From Gammaproteobacteria bacterium Ga0074134 (GTDB taxonomy: Bacteria > Pseudomonadota > Gammaproteobacteria > Ga0077554 > Ga007554): DNA of 64,000 bases. The translations under genes and the position numbers were made by a program. The notes under the pieces were generated by a model. That model was not told where the DNA came from. It worked only from the letters and a program-made list of their open reading frames with translations, and did not search any database. Positions 16,159-25,955 of this stretch are shown one piece after another; within the stretch, counting starts at the first letter, position 1, and each line of letters opens with the position of its first letter. The stretch lies in contig LNEJ01000028.1 in the NCBI GenBank assembly GCA_001464965.1, positions 1 to 64,000 of the forward strand, given 5' to 3'.

Positions 16159-17178
16159 CTCACGCTCAAATTTCACGACATTCTGCGGTTGTCCGGCAAA
16201 GAATCCGCCTATGTTTTCAATCGTTGTTGATAGGCTGAGTTCTAACGTCTCGGTAGTATTGAAGGCATTGTGGGGTGTCAGGAGAACATTTTCGCCCAAC
16301 TGTAACTGAAAACTGTGCAGCGCCTGCTCAAACTGCGTTGATGTCAGGTCACGCGGCAGGGGGGCCTGGGCATGGAGCCACACCATTTCTCCCTCGAACC
16401 TGTCCAGCGCCAGGCCGCCAAAATGCCCCTCCGCCTGCAGCCGCGCCAATGCACGGCTGTCGATCAGCCCCCCGCGCGCAGTGTTTACCAGCACCGCTCC
16501 CGCCTTTAGTAATCGCAGCCGCGCTTCATCGAGCAGGTGATGCAGGGGGGTGGTATAAGGCAGGTGGAGGCTAAGCGCATCCACCTGTGGCAACAAGGTG
16601 TCAAGGTCCAGATAATCTACGCCATAATCCTGGCTGAGTTGTGTATTGGGCTGGGGGTCCCAGGCCAGGATGCGCATGCCGAAGGCGTGGGCGAAGCGCG
16701 CCACCCGCATGCCGACCGGGCCGGTGCCGATTATCCCCAATGTCTTGCCGTGCAAATTCTGTCCCGTGAGCCCGATGCGGGAAAAATTGCCATTGAAGCA
16801 TCGCTTCAATGTGGGTGACAGGCGCCGCATCAGGGCGATGAGCAGGCCGAAGGCATATTCCGCTTTTGCGATTTCACCGTAATGTGGCACATTGCACACA
16901 GTTACCCGGTGCTGTGCCGCCGCCAGGTCGATATGATCGACACCGGAAGAACGTGTCGCCACGAGGCGCAACGCCGGAAGCCGTTCGAGTATCCCCAAAG
17001 TGATCGGGCTGTCGGTAAAGATTGAGATTGCTGCGCTCTTTTCCGCAAGCACGGTATTTTTCAGGCTCAGCGGTTCCTCCACCAGCCGGGCGTCCCAAAA
17101 CGGATAATTATTGAGCGCTCTGCGCAGCAGCGGGTGCTGATCTTCCGAGACATCGTAAAAGGTAATATCGGCAACCAT
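16144..17178 (-). CDS. D-2-hydroxyacid dehydrogenase (D-lactate dehydrogenase-like)
   Basis: NAD-dependent 2-hydroxyacid dehydrogenase of 344 aa. The substrate domain has ATRSSGVDHIDLAAA. The Rossmann motif is GIIGTGPVGMRVA, followed by an acidic residue after the second strand that suits NAD. Catalytic Arg is in NTARGGLIDSRAL and His in LLTPHNAF. The general shape fits the fermentative D-lactate dehydrogenase branch, which would use pyruvate, but substrate identity is inferred. It is divergent from the hsp20 gene, and the perfect FNR-type box at 17294-17307 lies 116 nt upstream of its start, so shared oxygen control is possible. Confidence 0.85.
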   Translation of the reverse strand: MVADITFYDVSEDQHPLLRRALNNYPFWDARLVEEPLSLKNTVLAEKSAAISIFTDSPITLGILERLPALRLVATRSSGVDHIDLAAAQHRVTVCNVPHYGEIAKAEYAFGLLIALMRRLSPTLKRCFNGNFSRIGLTGQNLHGKTLGIIGTGPVGMRVARFAHAFGMRILAWDPQPNTQLSQDYGVDYLDLDTLLPQVDALSLHLPYTTPLHHLLDEARLRLLKAGAVLVNTARGGLIDSRALARLQAEGHFGGLALDRFEGEMVWLHAQAPLPRDLTSTQFEQALHSFQLQLGENVLLTPHNAFNTTETLELSLSTTIENIGGFFAGQPQNVVKFERESPLE

Positions 17179-17201
17179 ATACTTTTATCCGCAGTGGAAT
17201 A

Positions 17202-17217
17202 GTAGGGTGCACCCTAC
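17202..17217. repeat. Perfect palindrome GTAGGGTGCACCCTAC
   Basis: A 16-bp perfect palindrome in the dehydrogenase/hsp20 divergent region. It matches the outer arms of the long hairpin at 38442-38504 (GTAGGGTGC...GCACCCTAC), so it looks like an emptied or minimal copy of that repeat rather than an operator. Confidence 0.6.
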
Positions 17218-17293
17218 ATAATTACTGGCGTTTTGAAATAGAATTATTAACCGCCCACACAGCGCAGTATGGGGGGTAATAACTACATTTTCC

Positions 17294-17335
17294 TTGATCT
17301 AGATCAATGTTTTTTGAGTTAGCTGGGTATATATT
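17294..17335 (+). promoter_or_regulatory. FNR/ANR box and class II promoter for hsp20
   Basis: TTGATCTAGATCAA at 17294-17307 is a perfect match to the FNR/ANR consensus TTGAT-N4-ATCAA. A TATATT -10 hexamer follows at 17330-17335. With initiation about 7 nt further on (near 17342), the box centre at 17300.5 falls at -41.5, the standard class II activator position. No -35 hexamer is needed or seen. The leader to the hsp20 ATG would be about 117 nt. Confidence 0.75.
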
Positions 17336-17344
17336 GAGGACGCT

Positions 17345-17374
17345 CTGGATAATTCCATCCTGGAATTTTCAGGG
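17345..17374. repeat. Short hairpin repeat, copy 1 (ATAATTCCATCCTGGAATT type)
   Basis: An imperfect palindrome with the core AATTCCATCCTGGAATT, found again at 43301-43341 and 49905-49946. Here it lies just after the predicted hsp20 transcription start, so it would fold in the 5' leader of the mRNA. Confidence 0.6.
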
Positions 17375-17458
17375 CACGGAGAGCGCCGCTGGGATCTCTG
17401 AATAAAACCAGAAATTCCTTGATTGCGTAGTTCCCACTTAAGGAAAAGGAGACATGCC

Positions 17459-17893
17459 ATGACCAATCTTGTGCGTTTTAATCCCTTTGATATCAGCGCC
17501 TTTGACAATAGGCTTGAAGAGTTGATGCGGGACTTTGTCCGGCCGTTGCGTCATGAAATGCTGGGCAAGCCGCAGGTCACACTCGATATTTCCGAGAATG
17601 ACAAAGCCTACACCGTGCGGGCCGAAATGCCGGGCGTGAACAAAGAGGATATTAATGTAACGATCAATGGCAACCAGGTTGCCATCAGTGCCGAAGTGAA
17701 AAAAGAGAAAGAAGAAAAGGAAGGCGAGAAGGTGCTGCGTAGCGAACGCTATTATGGCAGCATGTACCGCAGCTTTACGCTGGCGCAGGACGTGGATGAG
17801 ACCGAAAGCCAGGCAAAGTATGCTGACGGTGTGTTGACGCTGACGCTGCCGAAAAAGGCGGTGACCGCAGCCAAGAAGCTTGCGATAAGATAA
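17459..17893 (+). CDS. Hsp20 small heat-shock protein
   Basis: ATP-independent holdase chaperone of the alpha-crystallin family, 144 aa. The N-terminal arm MTNLVRFNPFDISAFDNRLEELMRD is typical of proteobacterial Hsp20. The alpha-crystallin domain runs from about residue 38 to 135 (DISENDKAYTVRAEMPGV...YADGVLTLTLPKK). The C-terminal tail KKLAIR holds a weak form of the I-x-I oligomerisation motif. ATG 17459 is preferred over an upstream in-frame ATG because AAGGAAAAGGAG stands just before it. The upstream perfect FNR-type box suggests induction without oxygen. It is convergent with acnA. Confidence 0.92.
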   Translation: MTNLVRFNPFDISAFDNRLEELMRDFVRPLRHEMLGKPQVTLDISENDKAYTVRAEMPGVNKEDINVTINGNQVAISAEVKKEKEEKEGEKVLRSERYYGSMYRSFTLAQDVDETESQAKYADGVLTLTLPKKAVTAAKKLAIR

Positions 17894-17939
17894 GGCTGTT
17901 TTGGCGGGGTTGGATCGGGTTTTGGTTGCTTAAAGTAGA

Positions 17940-17970
17940 TTGGGCCCGGAGCTTGCGCTCCGTGACCCAA
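17940..17970. terminator. Imperfect hairpin between convergent hsp20 and acnA
   Basis: CGGAGC-TTGC-GCTCCG (17947-17962) extended by outer TTGGG/CCCAA arms. There is no T-run on either side, so it may be a palindromic repeat or a transcript-end stabiliser rather than a classical rho-independent terminator. Confidence 0.4.
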
Positions 17971-18017
17971 CCTGTACGCTCCATGCGCGATTGGCAGCCA
18001 CAGCAAGGTGGAGGTTG

Positions 18018-20822
18018 TTATTCCCGCACCGACTGCCGCAGCACGTATGGCAAGATGCCGCCGTGGCGGAAGTATTCCACTTCATTGGCGGTGTCGATGC
18101 GTGACTGGACAGTGAATCGTTTGATACTGCCATCGGCGGCGGTTGCTACGGCTTCGATCTTCTGCCCCGGTGTGAGCGCGGTGAGGCCGGCGATATCGTA
18201 GGTCTCGTGTCCGGTCAGTTCCAGCGTCTGGGCGTTTTCGCCGGGCAGGAATTGCAGCGGCAGGATGCCCATGCCCACCAGGTTGGAGCGGTGGATGCGC
18301 TCGAAACTTTCCGCGATTACGGCGTGAATGCCGAGCAGTTTGGGGCCTTTGGCCGCCCAATCGCGCGACGAGCCGGTGCCGTATTCCTTGCCGGCGATAA
18401 CGATGAGCGATGTGCCCTGTGCCTGGTAGCGCATCGAGGCGTCATAGATCGGCATCTGCTCCCCGCCTGGCAGGTATAGCGTCACGCCGCCTTCCACGCC
18501 TTCGACCAGTTTGTTTTTCAGGCGCACATTGGCGAAGGTGCCGCGTACCATGACCTCATGGTTGCCGCGCCGTGCGCCGTAGGAGTTGAACTCGGTGGCG
18601 GGTACACCCAGGCCGATCAGGTATTTTCCGGCGGGGCTGGCCTTGCCGATGGAGCCGGCAGGGGAGATATGGTCGGTGGTGACGGAGTCTCCCAGCAGCG
18701 CCAGCACGCGCGCCTGTACGATGTCGGTGAGTGGCGCGGGGGTGGTGGTGATGCCGTCAAAGAATGGCGGCTCCTTGATGTAAGTCGAATCATTATTCCA
18801 GTCAAAAAGCTGGCCGCTGGGCACTTCCAGGCTGTTCCATTCGTGATTGCCGCGAAAGATGTCCGAGTAGGTGCGCTTGTACTGGGCGGATACCACGTGG
18901 GTACGGGCCAGATCGGCAATCTCCTCGTTGGAAGGCCAGATGTCCTTGAGGTAGATCATCTCGCCGGTGGGGGTGATGCCGAGGGGATCTACCGTCAGGT
19001 CGATGTTGATGTTGCCTGCCAGGGCATAGGCGACCACCAGCGGCGGCGAGGCCAGATAGTTGGCGCGCACCAGCGGGTTGACGCGCCCCTCGAAATTACG
19101 GTTGCCGGACAGCACCGATGCCACCGCGAGGTCGCCATCGAGAATGGCCTGTGATATGTGGTCGGGCAGCGGGCCGCTATTGCCGATGCAGGTGGTGCAG
19201 CCATAGCCCACAAGATGGAAGCGCAGCGCCTCCATATACGGCATAAGGCCGGACTTGATAAGGTAATCGGTGACCACCCTCGATCCGGGCGCGAGGCTGG
19301 TCTTGACCCAGGGTTTGACTTGCAGGCCGCGCTGCACCGCGTTTTTCGCCAGCAGCGCCGCGGCAATCATTACTGACGGGTTGGAGGTGTTGGTGCAACT
19401 GGTGATGGCGGCGATGACCACCGATCCGTGGCAGAGCTTGTAGGCCAGGCCATCGGGCTGGCGCACCGGCACGCAGGTGCCGAACACATTCAACGCCTCG
19501 TCCGGATGGGCGGGCGCCAGCTCCGGGGTGATAAGGACGGGACTGCCGCCCTCGTTCAGCCAGTGGTTGAGATCTTCTTTGTGCAGGGCGGAGGCTTCTT
19601 CTTTGTACTGATTCGCCAGCAACTTACGAAATGAACCACGCACCTCGCTGAGCGGGGCGCGGTCTTGCGGGCGCGACGGACCGGCCAGACACGGCACCAC
19701 GGAGCCGAGATCGAACACCACGGTCTCCGAGTAGGCTGGTTCGGGCTGATCCGGCGAATACCACAGCCCTTGCGCCTGGTAATAGGCCTCCACCAGCGGT
19801 ATCAGGCGTTCGCGGCCGGTGAGACGCAGGTAGCCGGAGGTTTGGCTGTCCACCGGGAAGATGCCGCAGGTTGCGCCGTATTCCGGGGCCATGTTGGCGA
19901 TGGTGGCGCGGTCGGCCAAGGTTAGGCAGGCAAGGCCAGGGCCGTAAAATTCCACGAATTTGCCCACTACGCCTTTTTTACGCAACACCTGGGTGATGGT
20001 TAGCACCAGATCAGTGGCAGTGGCCCCGGCAGGCAATTTGCCGACGAGCTTGAATCCCACTACCTGCGGGATGAGCATCGAGCTGGGCTGGCCGAGCAAC
20101 GCCGCCTCGGCCTCGATGCCGCCTACGCCCCAACCCAGCACGCCCAGGCCATTGATCATGGTGGTGTGGGAGTCGGTGCCGATCACGGTATCGGGGTAGA
20201 TCCAGGCGCAGCCATCCTGCTCCGCAACCATCGCCACCGGAGCCAGATATTCGAGGTTGATCTGATGGACGATGCCGTTATCCGGCGGCACGACATGGAA
20301 GTTGTTGAAAGCGTTTTGTCCCCAGCGCAGAAACTGGTAGCGCTCGCTGTTGCGTTCGAATTCGCGGGTGGCGTTGGACTGGAAAGCCGTGGAGCTGCCG
20401 TACTGGTCTACCTGTACCGAATGGTCGATCACCAGGTCGGCGGGCGTGAAAGGGTTGATCTTGCGGGGGTCGCCGCCCAGACGCTGCAATGCGGCGCGCA
20501 TCGCTGCCAGATCGGCAACGGCGGGCACGCCAGTGAAGTCCTGGAGCAGCACCCGCGATGGCATGAAAAAGATTTCCCGGTCAGGTTCGGCCGTGGGATC
20601 CCACTGTGTCAGGGCCTCGATATCGGCCTTTTTGACCGCAACGCCATCTTCCTGGCGCAACAGGTTTTCCAGCAGGATTTTGAGCGAAAAGGGCAGCCGC
20701 GCGCTATTGCCGATACCGGCCTGGGCCAGCGCCGGCAGTGAATGGTAGAAGTAATTTTTTCCGTCAACGGTGAGGGTGGACCGGGTGCCAAAACTGTTCA
20801 GATTGTTCTTTTGTGTCGCCAT
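18018..20822 (-). CDS. acnA: Aconitate hydratase A
   Basis: TCA cycle enzyme that interconverts citrate and isocitrate, with a [4Fe-4S] cluster. At 934 aa it is slightly longer than the E. coli enzyme. Cluster cysteines are in [14 protein letters not shown] and [13 protein letters not shown]. The substrate-binding SRDWAAKG block ([20 protein letters not shown]) lies near the C-terminus in the swivel domain. The N-terminal run FYHSLPAL...[15 protein letters not shown] is typical of AcnA/IRP1 and not AcnB. It is a single gene with its own upstream region. AcnA-type aconitases often serve under iron or oxidative stress. Confidence 0.96.
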   Translation of the reverse strand: MATQKNNLNSFGTRSTLTVDGKNYFYHSLPALAQAGIGNSARLPFSLKILLENLLRQEDGVAVKKADIEALTQWDPTAEPDREIFFMPSRVLLQDFTGVPAVADLAAMRAALQRLGGDPRKINPFTPADLVIDHSVQVDQYGSSTAFQSNATREFERNSERYQFLRWGQNAFNNFHVVPPDNGIVHQINLEYLAPVAMVAEQDGCAWIYPDTVIGTDSHTTMINGLGVLGWGVGGIEAEAALLGQPSSMLIPQVVGFKLVGKLPAGATATDLVLTITQVLRKKGVVGKFVEFYGPGLACLTLADRATIANMAPEYGATCGIFPVDSQTSGYLRLTGRERLIPLVEAYYQAQGLWYSPDQPEPAYSETVVFDLGSVVPCLAGPSRPQDRAPLSEVRGSFRKLLANQYKEEASALHKEDLNHWLNEGGSPVLITPELAPAHPDEALNVFGTCVPVRQPDGLAYKLCHGSVVIAAITSCTNTSNPSVMIAAALLAKNAVQRGLQVKPWVKTSLAPGSRVVTDYLIKSGLMPYMEALRFHLVGYGCTTCIGNSGPLPDHISQAILDGDLAVASVLSGNRNFEGRVNPLVRANYLASPPLVVAYALAGNINIDLTVDPLGITPTGEMIYLKDIWPSNEEIADLARTHVVSAQYKRTYSDIFRGNHEWNSLEVPSGQLFDWNNDSTYIKEPPFFDGITTTPAPLTDIVQARVLALLGDSVTTDHISPAGSIGKASPAGKYLIGLGVPATEFNSYGARRGNHEVMVRGTFANVRLKNKLVEGVEGGVTLYLPGGEQMPIYDASMRYQAQGTSLIVIAGKEYGTGSSRDWAAKGPKLLGIHAVIAESFERIHRSNLVGMGILPLQFLPGENAQTLELTGHETYDIAGLTALTPGQKIEAVATAADGSIKRFTVQSRIDTANEVEYFRHGGILPYVLRQSVRE

Positions 20823-20956
20823 CAGTGTGTCTCAATGCCAAAATCGAAATAGGATATTTTAGATTTTGCCACAGAAGCACAGGTATCGTCTTCCTCAAAA
20901 TGAAATTGAACGCGGGTGCGTGCCTGCTTCTGGCGGGTTATGGCGTCACTTGGGCA

Positions 20957-21079
20957 ATCCTAGAAACGGCAGTTGACCGCTTATCTTGGTAGCTGACAGC
21001 AGCACAGTTCAAATAGGTTTTTTCATAATCCACAGACGCACCTGTCCGGTGAACCACGCTCCACCCCGTCCAACTGCCA
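20957..21079. mobile_element. MITE-like repeat family A, internally deleted copy (reversed)
   Basis: Begins ATCCTAGAAACGGCAGTTG and ends with the reverse complement of the opposite family end (CCCCGTCCAACTGCC). Compared with the 240-bp copies at 52526 and 61370 it lies in the opposite orientation, is about 123 bp and has lost most of its middle and the outermost bases of one end. It has no coding capacity. Confidence 0.7.
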
Positions 21080-21081
21080 TC

Positions 21082-21120
21082 TTTTGCAGCAGATTCGACC
21101 TAAGTCCGACAGGCTCCTAG
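21082..21120. repeat. Repeat D, copy 1 (TTTTGCAGCAGATTCGACCT...)
   Basis: A string also present at 57966-58000 with few changes. It ends at the arsB stop codon. Read on the minus strand it begins TAGGAGCCTGTCGGACTT, resembling the TAAGARCCTGT ends of the other small repeats here. With the neighbouring MITE fragment it fills most of the acnA/arsB gap; nothing else is seen between 20823 and 21121. Confidence 0.55.
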
Positions 21121-21121
21121 G

Positions 21122-22435
21122 TTAACGCAAAAATTGCAGCCATCCAGTGAGTCCAAGCAGAGTGAGGAATAATACCGGTGTTGTCAGCACGACACCGGTG
21201 CGGAAATAATATCCCCAGCCGATGCGCATGCCGCGTTGTGCCAATACGTGCAGCCACAGCAGGGTGGCCAGGCTGCCGATGGGGGTGATTTTGGGGCCGA
21301 GGTCGCAGCCGATGACGTTGGTGTAGATTATGGCTTCACGTACCGCTGGCGAGAGTGTTGCGTCATTGATGGCGAGGCTGCCGATCAGCACTGTCGGCAT
21401 GTTGTTCATCACCGCTGACAAGCCGGCAAACAGAAAGCCTGAGCCGAGCGTGGCAAGCCATATTCCCTGTCCATCCAGCCACTCAAGAATGCGGCTTAGT
21501 TTGGCGGTCAATCCCTGATTGCGCAAGCCAAACACCACCAGATACATCCCCAGCGAAAATAACACCACCTGCCAAGGTGCCTCGCGCAATAGGGTGGGTA
21601 GTGGAATAACGGCCTTGGGCTGTTGTTTCAAAAAATGCTCACGCCCCGCTGCCATTATCAGGATCAGCGCGGCTGATCCGGCAACGGCGGAGACCGGCAA
21701 ATGCAGCGGGTGCGCGGAAAAATATCCAATCAATAGCAATATTAAAACCAGCCAGCCCATCTTGAACACAAAGGGATCGCGAATCGCCTTTGCAGGATCA
21801 TCAAGGACGGAAACATCAAAACGTGGCGGCACGTCCTTGCGGAAAAATAGCCAGAGCACCAGCATCGTCGCTGCCAGCGAAACCAGATTCACCGGGAACA
21901 TGACCTGGGCATAGCGGGTGAATGAAATATCGAAATAATTAGCGGTGACAATATTGACCAGGTTGGAAATCATCAGCGGCAGGCTGGTGGTGTCCACCAC
22001 AAATCCGGTAGCCATGATAAACGCCAGCGAGGCTTTGGGAGTGAAGCGCAAGGCGCGCAGCATCTCAAAGACGATCGGGGTAAGTATCAGCACTCCGCCA
22101 TCATTGGCGAACAATGCTGCCACCGTAGCACCAAGCAGGATGATCAGCAAAAATAGCCAATGCCCGCGGCCATTGCCCCAGCGCGCCATATGCAGCGCCG
22201 CCCATTCAAAAAATCCAGCGGCGTCGAGTATCAGGGAAATGAGGATCAGGGCGATGAAAGTGAAGGTGGCATCCCATACGATGTGCCATACGACAGGCAC
22301 ATCAGCAAGTGAAATGACACCGCTGAATAATGCTACCAGTGCCCCGCTCAGCGCGCTCCAGCCGATGCCGAGTTTTTTAGGTTGCCAGATGACCAATACC
22401 AGTGTGGCGATGAAGATCAGCCCTGCAATCAGCAT
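21122..22435 (-). CDS. arsB: Arsenite efflux permease ArsB
   Basis: Inner-membrane arsenite/antimonite:H+ antiporter, 437 aa, with 11-12 hydrophobic segments. The sequence follows E. coli ArsB closely: [14 protein letters not shown] at the start, [42 protein letters not shown] and [21 protein letters not shown]. It belongs to the ArsB family and not to the Acr3 family. It overlaps the upstream arsC by 7 nt, so the two form a translationally coupled pair. No arsA (ATPase) or arsR repressor is seen in the window. Confidence 0.96.
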   Translation of the reverse strand: MLIAGLIFIATLVLVIWQPKKLGIGWSALSGALVALFSGVISLADVPVVWHIVWDATFTFIALILISLILDAAGFFEWAALHMARWGNGRGHWLFLLIILLGATVAALFANDGGVLILTPIVFEMLRALRFTPKASLAFIMATGFVVDTTSLPLMISNLVNIVTANYFDISFTRYAQVMFPVNLVSLAATMLVLWLFFRKDVPPRFDVSVLDDPAKAIRDPFVFKMGWLVLILLLIGYFSAHPLHLPVSAVAGSAALILIMAAGREHFLKQQPKAVIPLPTLLREAPWQVVLFSLGMYLVVFGLRNQGLTAKLSRILEWLDGQGIWLATLGSGFLFAGLSAVMNNMPTVLIGSLAINDATLSPAVREAIIYTNVIGCDLGPKITPIGSLATLLWLHVLAQRGMRIGWGYYFRTGVVLTTPVLFLTLLGLTGWLQFLR

Positions 22436-22836
22436 AAGCGGCGCTTGATTTCCGGCAGCAGTTGGTCGCGGATCTGATCGCGCACGCGCACAAAGCTTTC
22501 CAGCGGCTCGCCGTGCGGATCGTGAAACGGTATGTGGATGGTTGCGATCTTTTTAGGGAAGACCGGGCAGGTCTCTTTGGCGTTATCACACACGGTCACG
22601 ACCAGGTCAACGGATTCGCCCATTACGGAGTCCACCGTCTTGGGGTGTAGTTCTGCGGTGTTGACACCAAGCTGTTGCAACGCGGCAATGGCGCCATCCG
22701 CCACCTTGGGGCTGGTGCCGGCGGAGATGGCGCGGATATGCGGACCCAGGTGATGATTGATCAGGGCCTCGGCCATCTGGCTGCGGCAGGAGTTGCCAGT
22801 GCAGAGAATTAATACGGTTTTCTGGGTATTCATCAT
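22429..22836 (-). CDS. arsC: Arsenate reductase, low-molecular-weight phosphatase type
   Basis: Reduces arsenate to arsenite for export by ArsB. The 135-aa product has the LMW-PTP-like active-site loop [13 protein letters not shown] near the N-terminus, and further cysteines in [12 protein letters not shown] that fit the thioredoxin-coupled relay of this class. Two in-frame ATGs (22836 and 22833) are possible. It is the first gene of arsCB. Upstream, 17-30 nt from the start, lies an FNR-like box; no ArsR gene or operator is recognised, so arsenic control is unclear. Confidence 0.93.
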   Translation of the reverse strand: MMNTQKTVLILCTGNSCRSQMAEALINHHLGPHIRAISAGTSPKVADGAIAALQQLGVNTAELHPKTVDSVMGESVDLVVTVCDNAKETCPVFPKKIATIHIPFHDPHGEPLESFVRVRDQIRDQLLPEIKRRLC

Positions 22837-22852
22837 TCTTTTCGCAAGGAAT

Positions 22853-22866
22853 TTGATTTAGGTCAA
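22853..22866. promoter_or_regulatory. FNR-like box between arsC and the P-type ATPase
   Basis: TTGATTTAGGTCAA matches TTGAT-N4-ATCAA except for one base (G for A in the right arm). On the plus strand a TATCAA/TATATC-rich stretch at 22880-22892 gives a possible -10 at roughly the class II distance, pointing towards the P-type ATPase. It lies too close to the arsC start to activate arsC in the usual way. Confidence 0.5.
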
Positions 22867-22952
22867 GGCAGAAGGGCGCTATATCTTATCAAATGCAGGG
22901 TACGTCTCAGAACCTGTTCACAATCTCGCTGAAGGGCGCGGCGCATCCTATG

Positions 22953-23206
22953 AACCTAAAAACCTCAGTTGGAGTCTACTGCGAATGCCTAATGCACCGA
23001 ATCTGCGCGAGAAAATCGTGAAATCTGTCCTCACCGTTTTGCCGGGAGCAAAATGGGACAGCCACAGGCTGCCCAAAGGGCGTGCGCCAGGGATGGCGCA
23101 TGTCACCGTAGCGCTTGGCTACGGCTGCGGAATATTTCACGATTTTCTCGCCCATCTTCAGCACCTTAGTCATTCTCGCTACGACGCCAATTGAGGTTTT
23201 TAGGTT
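22953..23206. mobile_element. MITE-like long inverted repeat before the P-type ATPase
   Basis: A 254-bp ORF-less element. Its 20-bp ends are AACCTAAAAACCTCAGTTGG (22953-22972) and its near-perfect inverse (23187-23206). Inverted similarity continues inward: GCGAGAAAATCGTGAAAT on the left is matched by ATTTCACGATTTTCTCGC on the right. A TGA beside each end could be a 3-bp target duplication. Its ends share CCTAAAAAC..CAGTTGG with family A. With the FNR-like box and an AGAACCTGTTCAC fragment at 22909-22921 it accounts for the 400-bp gap 22837-23236. Confidence 0.75.
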
Positions 23207-23236
23207 GAAATATTGACGGGATAAGATGACAGTATC

Positions 23237-25924
23237 ATGAAAATCCACCACCTCAGCGTTGACGAAGCATTCCACAGCTTGCGCAGTGGCCCTGCCGGGC
23301 TGACTGAAGGTGAGGCGCGGCACAGGCTGGCGGAGTTTGGCCCTAACCGTGTGGAACAGATGCGGCACGAATCGCTGGCTTTGCGCTTTCTGAAGGGATT
23401 TACCCATTTTTTTGCCCTGATCCTGTGGGTGGCGGCGGGCTTGGCCTTTGTCGCTGAATTCAGCGATCCCGGCAAGGGCATGATCACCCTCGGTTTCGCA
23501 ATTCTGGGTGTGATCCTGGTCAATGGCTTGTTCTCCTTCTGGCAGGAATACCGGGCGGAGAGGGCCATTGCTGCGCTGGAAAGGCTGTTGCCCCATCAAG
23601 TGAAGGTGCTGCGGGAGGGCAAGGTGCAGGCGATTTCGGCGCAAGATGTGGTGCCGGGTGATGTGATCCTGCTGGAAGAGGGGGATGATGTCCCCGCCGA
23701 CTGCCGCCTGATCGAGGCCTTTGGGGTGAGAGTGAACAATGCCACTGTTACCGGCGAGTCACTGCCCCAAGCCAGGGATATGAATCCTAGCGGCGAAGAA
23801 GAGTTGATCCGCAGCAAGAATATCCTGCTCGCGGGGACATCATTGGTTTCCGGTGAGGCTCGCGCCCTGGTCTTCGCCACCGCCATGCACACCGAATTTG
23901 GCAAGATCGCTCATTTGACTCAGACCACGGGCGAGATGTTGTCTCCTCTGCAAAAGGAGATCATCCGGCTCAGCCGGCTGGTGGCTTTGCTGGCATCGGG
24001 GCTGGGGGTGGTGTTCTTCTTCATCGGCCAGGCGCTGGGGCTGTCTTTCTGGGAGAACTTCATCTTTGCCATCGGCATCATTGTGGCGAATGTTCCCGAG
24101 GGGCTGTTGCCAACCGTCACCTTGGCTCTGGCGATGGGTTCGCAGCGCATGGCCAAACGCAATGCCCTGATCCGGCACCTGCCCGCAGTTGAGACGCTGG
24201 GCTCGGCGACGGTGATCTGCACCGACAAAACCGGTACGCTCACGCAGAATCGTATGACAGTGAAAAGGGTCTTTTTGCCGGGCCGTTTTTATGACGATGC
24301 CGCTGTGGAGCCGTTATCTGGCTTGAAAGAGACTCATCGCCCTTTTTTCGAAGGGGTGTTGCTGTGCCATAACCTGAAGGAGACTGAAAAGGAGGGGGTG
24401 CGCGAATGGATGGGTGATCCCATGGAGGTGGCGCTGGTGCAAATGGCAAAACAGATCATGCCGGAGGCACTGACCGCACCGCGCCTTGATGAGATACCCT
24501 TTGACGCGGGGCGCAAGCGCATGTCGACGCTCCAGCAGACCTCCCATGGCCTGACACTCTACACCAAGGGGGCGCTGGAGATGGTGCTGCCGCTGTGTCA
24601 GCAAGTACAGGCCGGGGAGGCTGTCCAGCCCCTCACTGCCGAAATGAAGTCGCAATTCTTGCAGGCCCAGGAAGCCATGGCGGAGCAGGGGTTGAGGGTG
24701 CTGGCCTTTGCCCACCGGTCTGTTGCCGAAGGGTATGATAAAGATCATCTGGAACAGAATCTGATTCTCGCCGGGCTGGTGGGGCTGGAAGATCCGCCCC
24801 GGCCCGAGGTGCCCGCCGCCATACGGAAGTGCAAGGAGGCGGGCATCAAGGTGATCATGGTCACCGGCGATCATCCCCATACCGCCCAAGCCATCGCCAG
24901 GGAGATCGGCCTGGTGCAATCGAGCAGCCCTGTCATTATCACCGGCGATCACCTGCGGCGGCTCTCCAATACCCAGCTTCAGTTGGCGCTGGATGCGCCG
25001 GAGATCATCTTCGCGCGTGTTGCCGCCGACCAGAAAATGCGCATCGTCAGCGCTTTGAAACGCAAGAACGAGATCGTGGCTGTGACCGGCGATGGAGTGA
25101 ACGACGCCCCGGCGTTAAAAAAAGCCGACATCGGCATCGCCATGGGGATAGCCGGTACTGATGTCGCCCGGGAAGCCGCCGACATGGTGCTGATGGACGA
25201 CAACTTCGCCAGCATCGTCGCCGCCATCGAGGAGGGACGGGCTGTATTTGATAACATCCGGAAATTTCTCACTTATATTCTGACCTCCAATGTTCCGGAA
25301 CTCATTCCCTATCTGGCTTTTGTCCTGTTCAAGATCCCGCTGCCTCTGACTATCATCCAGATCCTTGCCGTGGACTTGGGCACTGACATGCTGCCCGCAC
25401 TGGGGTTGGGTACGGAAAAGCCCAGTCCCCATATCATGCAGCGCCCGCCGCGTCCGCGCGGCGAACGCCTGCTGAGCGGCTCGTTGATGTTGCGCGCCTA
25501 TCTGTTTTTGGGGGGCATGGAGGCGATAGCGGCGATGGCTGCATTTTTCTATGTCCTGCACGGTGCGGGATGGCAATACGGACAGGTGCTGCCGCACGAT
25601 GATCCGCTCTATCTCCAGGCCACCACCGCGTGCCTCAGTGCCATCATTGTCATGCAGAATGTGAATGTGTTCCTGTGCCGCAGTGATCGGGATTCAGCGT
25701 TTTCCCGCGGTTTTTTAAACAACAAATTGATTCTGTGGGGTATTGCCGCCGAGATTGTACTGATCCTGCTTATCGACTACACCCCCTGGGGCAACCTCGT
25801 CTTCGGCACCGCGCCCATCCCGATTGACGTGTGGCTGTTTGTCATCCCGTTTGCGCTGGGGATGCTGATGCTGGAGGAACTGCGCAAGTGGTGGGTGCGG
25901 AAATTTTTTGGTGTTAAACCATGA
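23237..25924 (+). CDS. Cation-transporting P-type ATPase (type II, Na,K/Ca-ATPase-like)
   Basis: Inner-membrane ion pump of 895 aa. It has an N-terminal cation-ATPase domain, actuator TGES (VTGESLP), the membrane motif NVPEGLLPTVT, phosphorylation site CTDKTGTLTQN (Asp330), a nucleotide-binding domain, and the hinge TGDGVNDAPALKKADIGIAMG. Several C-terminal helices follow, including VDLGTDMLPALGLG. The motif run NVPEGLLPTVTLAL...AVETLGSATVICTDKTGT resembles the Na,K-ATPase/Ca-ATPase group rather than heavy-metal pumps. The transported ion cannot be read directly. It is preceded by the MITE and the FNR-like box; related pumps in pseudomonads are anaerobically induced. The patatin gene follows after 31 nt. 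Confidence 0.93.
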   Translation: MKIHHLSVDEAFHSLRSGPAGLTEGEARHRLAEFGPNRVEQMRHESLALRFLKGFTHFFALILWVAAGLAFVAEFSDPGKGMITLGFAILGVILVNGLFSFWQEYRAERAIAALERLLPHQVKVLREGKVQAISAQDVVPGDVILLEEGDDVPADCRLIEAFGVRVNNATVTGESLPQARDMNPSGEEELIRSKNILLAGTSLVSGEARALVFATAMHTEFGKIAHLTQTTGEMLSPLQKEIIRLSRLVALLASGLGVVFFFIGQALGLSFWENFIFAIGIIVANVPEGLLPTVTLALAMGSQRMAKRNALIRHLPAVETLGSATVICTDKTGTLTQNRMTVKRVFLPGRFYDDAAVEPLSGLKETHRPFFEGVLLCHNLKETEKEGVREWMGDPMEVALVQMAKQIMPEALTAPRLDEIPFDAGRKRMSTLQQTSHGLTLYTKGALEMVLPLCQQVQAGEAVQPLTAEMKSQFLQAQEAMAEQGLRVLAFAHRSVAEGYDKDHLEQNLILAGLVGLEDPPRPEVPAAIRKCKEAGIKVIMVTGDHPHTAQAIAREIGLVQSSSPVIITGDHLRRLSNTQLQLALDAPEIIFARVAADQKMRIVSALKRKNEIVAVTGDGVNDAPALKKADIGIAMGIAGTDVAREAADMVLMDDNFASIVAAIEEGRAVFDNIRKFLTYILTSNVPELIPYLAFVLFKIPLPLTIIQILAVDLGTDMLPALGLGTEKPSPHIMQRPPRPRGERLLSGSLMLRAYLFLGGMEAIAAMAAFFYVLHGAGWQYGQVLPHDDPLYLQATTACLSAIIVMQNVNVFLCRSDRDSAFSRGFLNNKLILWGIAAEIVLILLIDYTPWGNLVFGTAPIPIDVWLFVIPFALGMLMLEELRKWWVRKFFGVKP

Positions 25925-25955
25925 TAAAAATCCTTTACCATCCGATATATAAGGT

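Noticed and set aside
18558-19154. Plus-strand 198-codon frame and its neighbours inside acnA
   Set aside because: Antisense to aconitase. Compositional shadows without start signals or family motifs.
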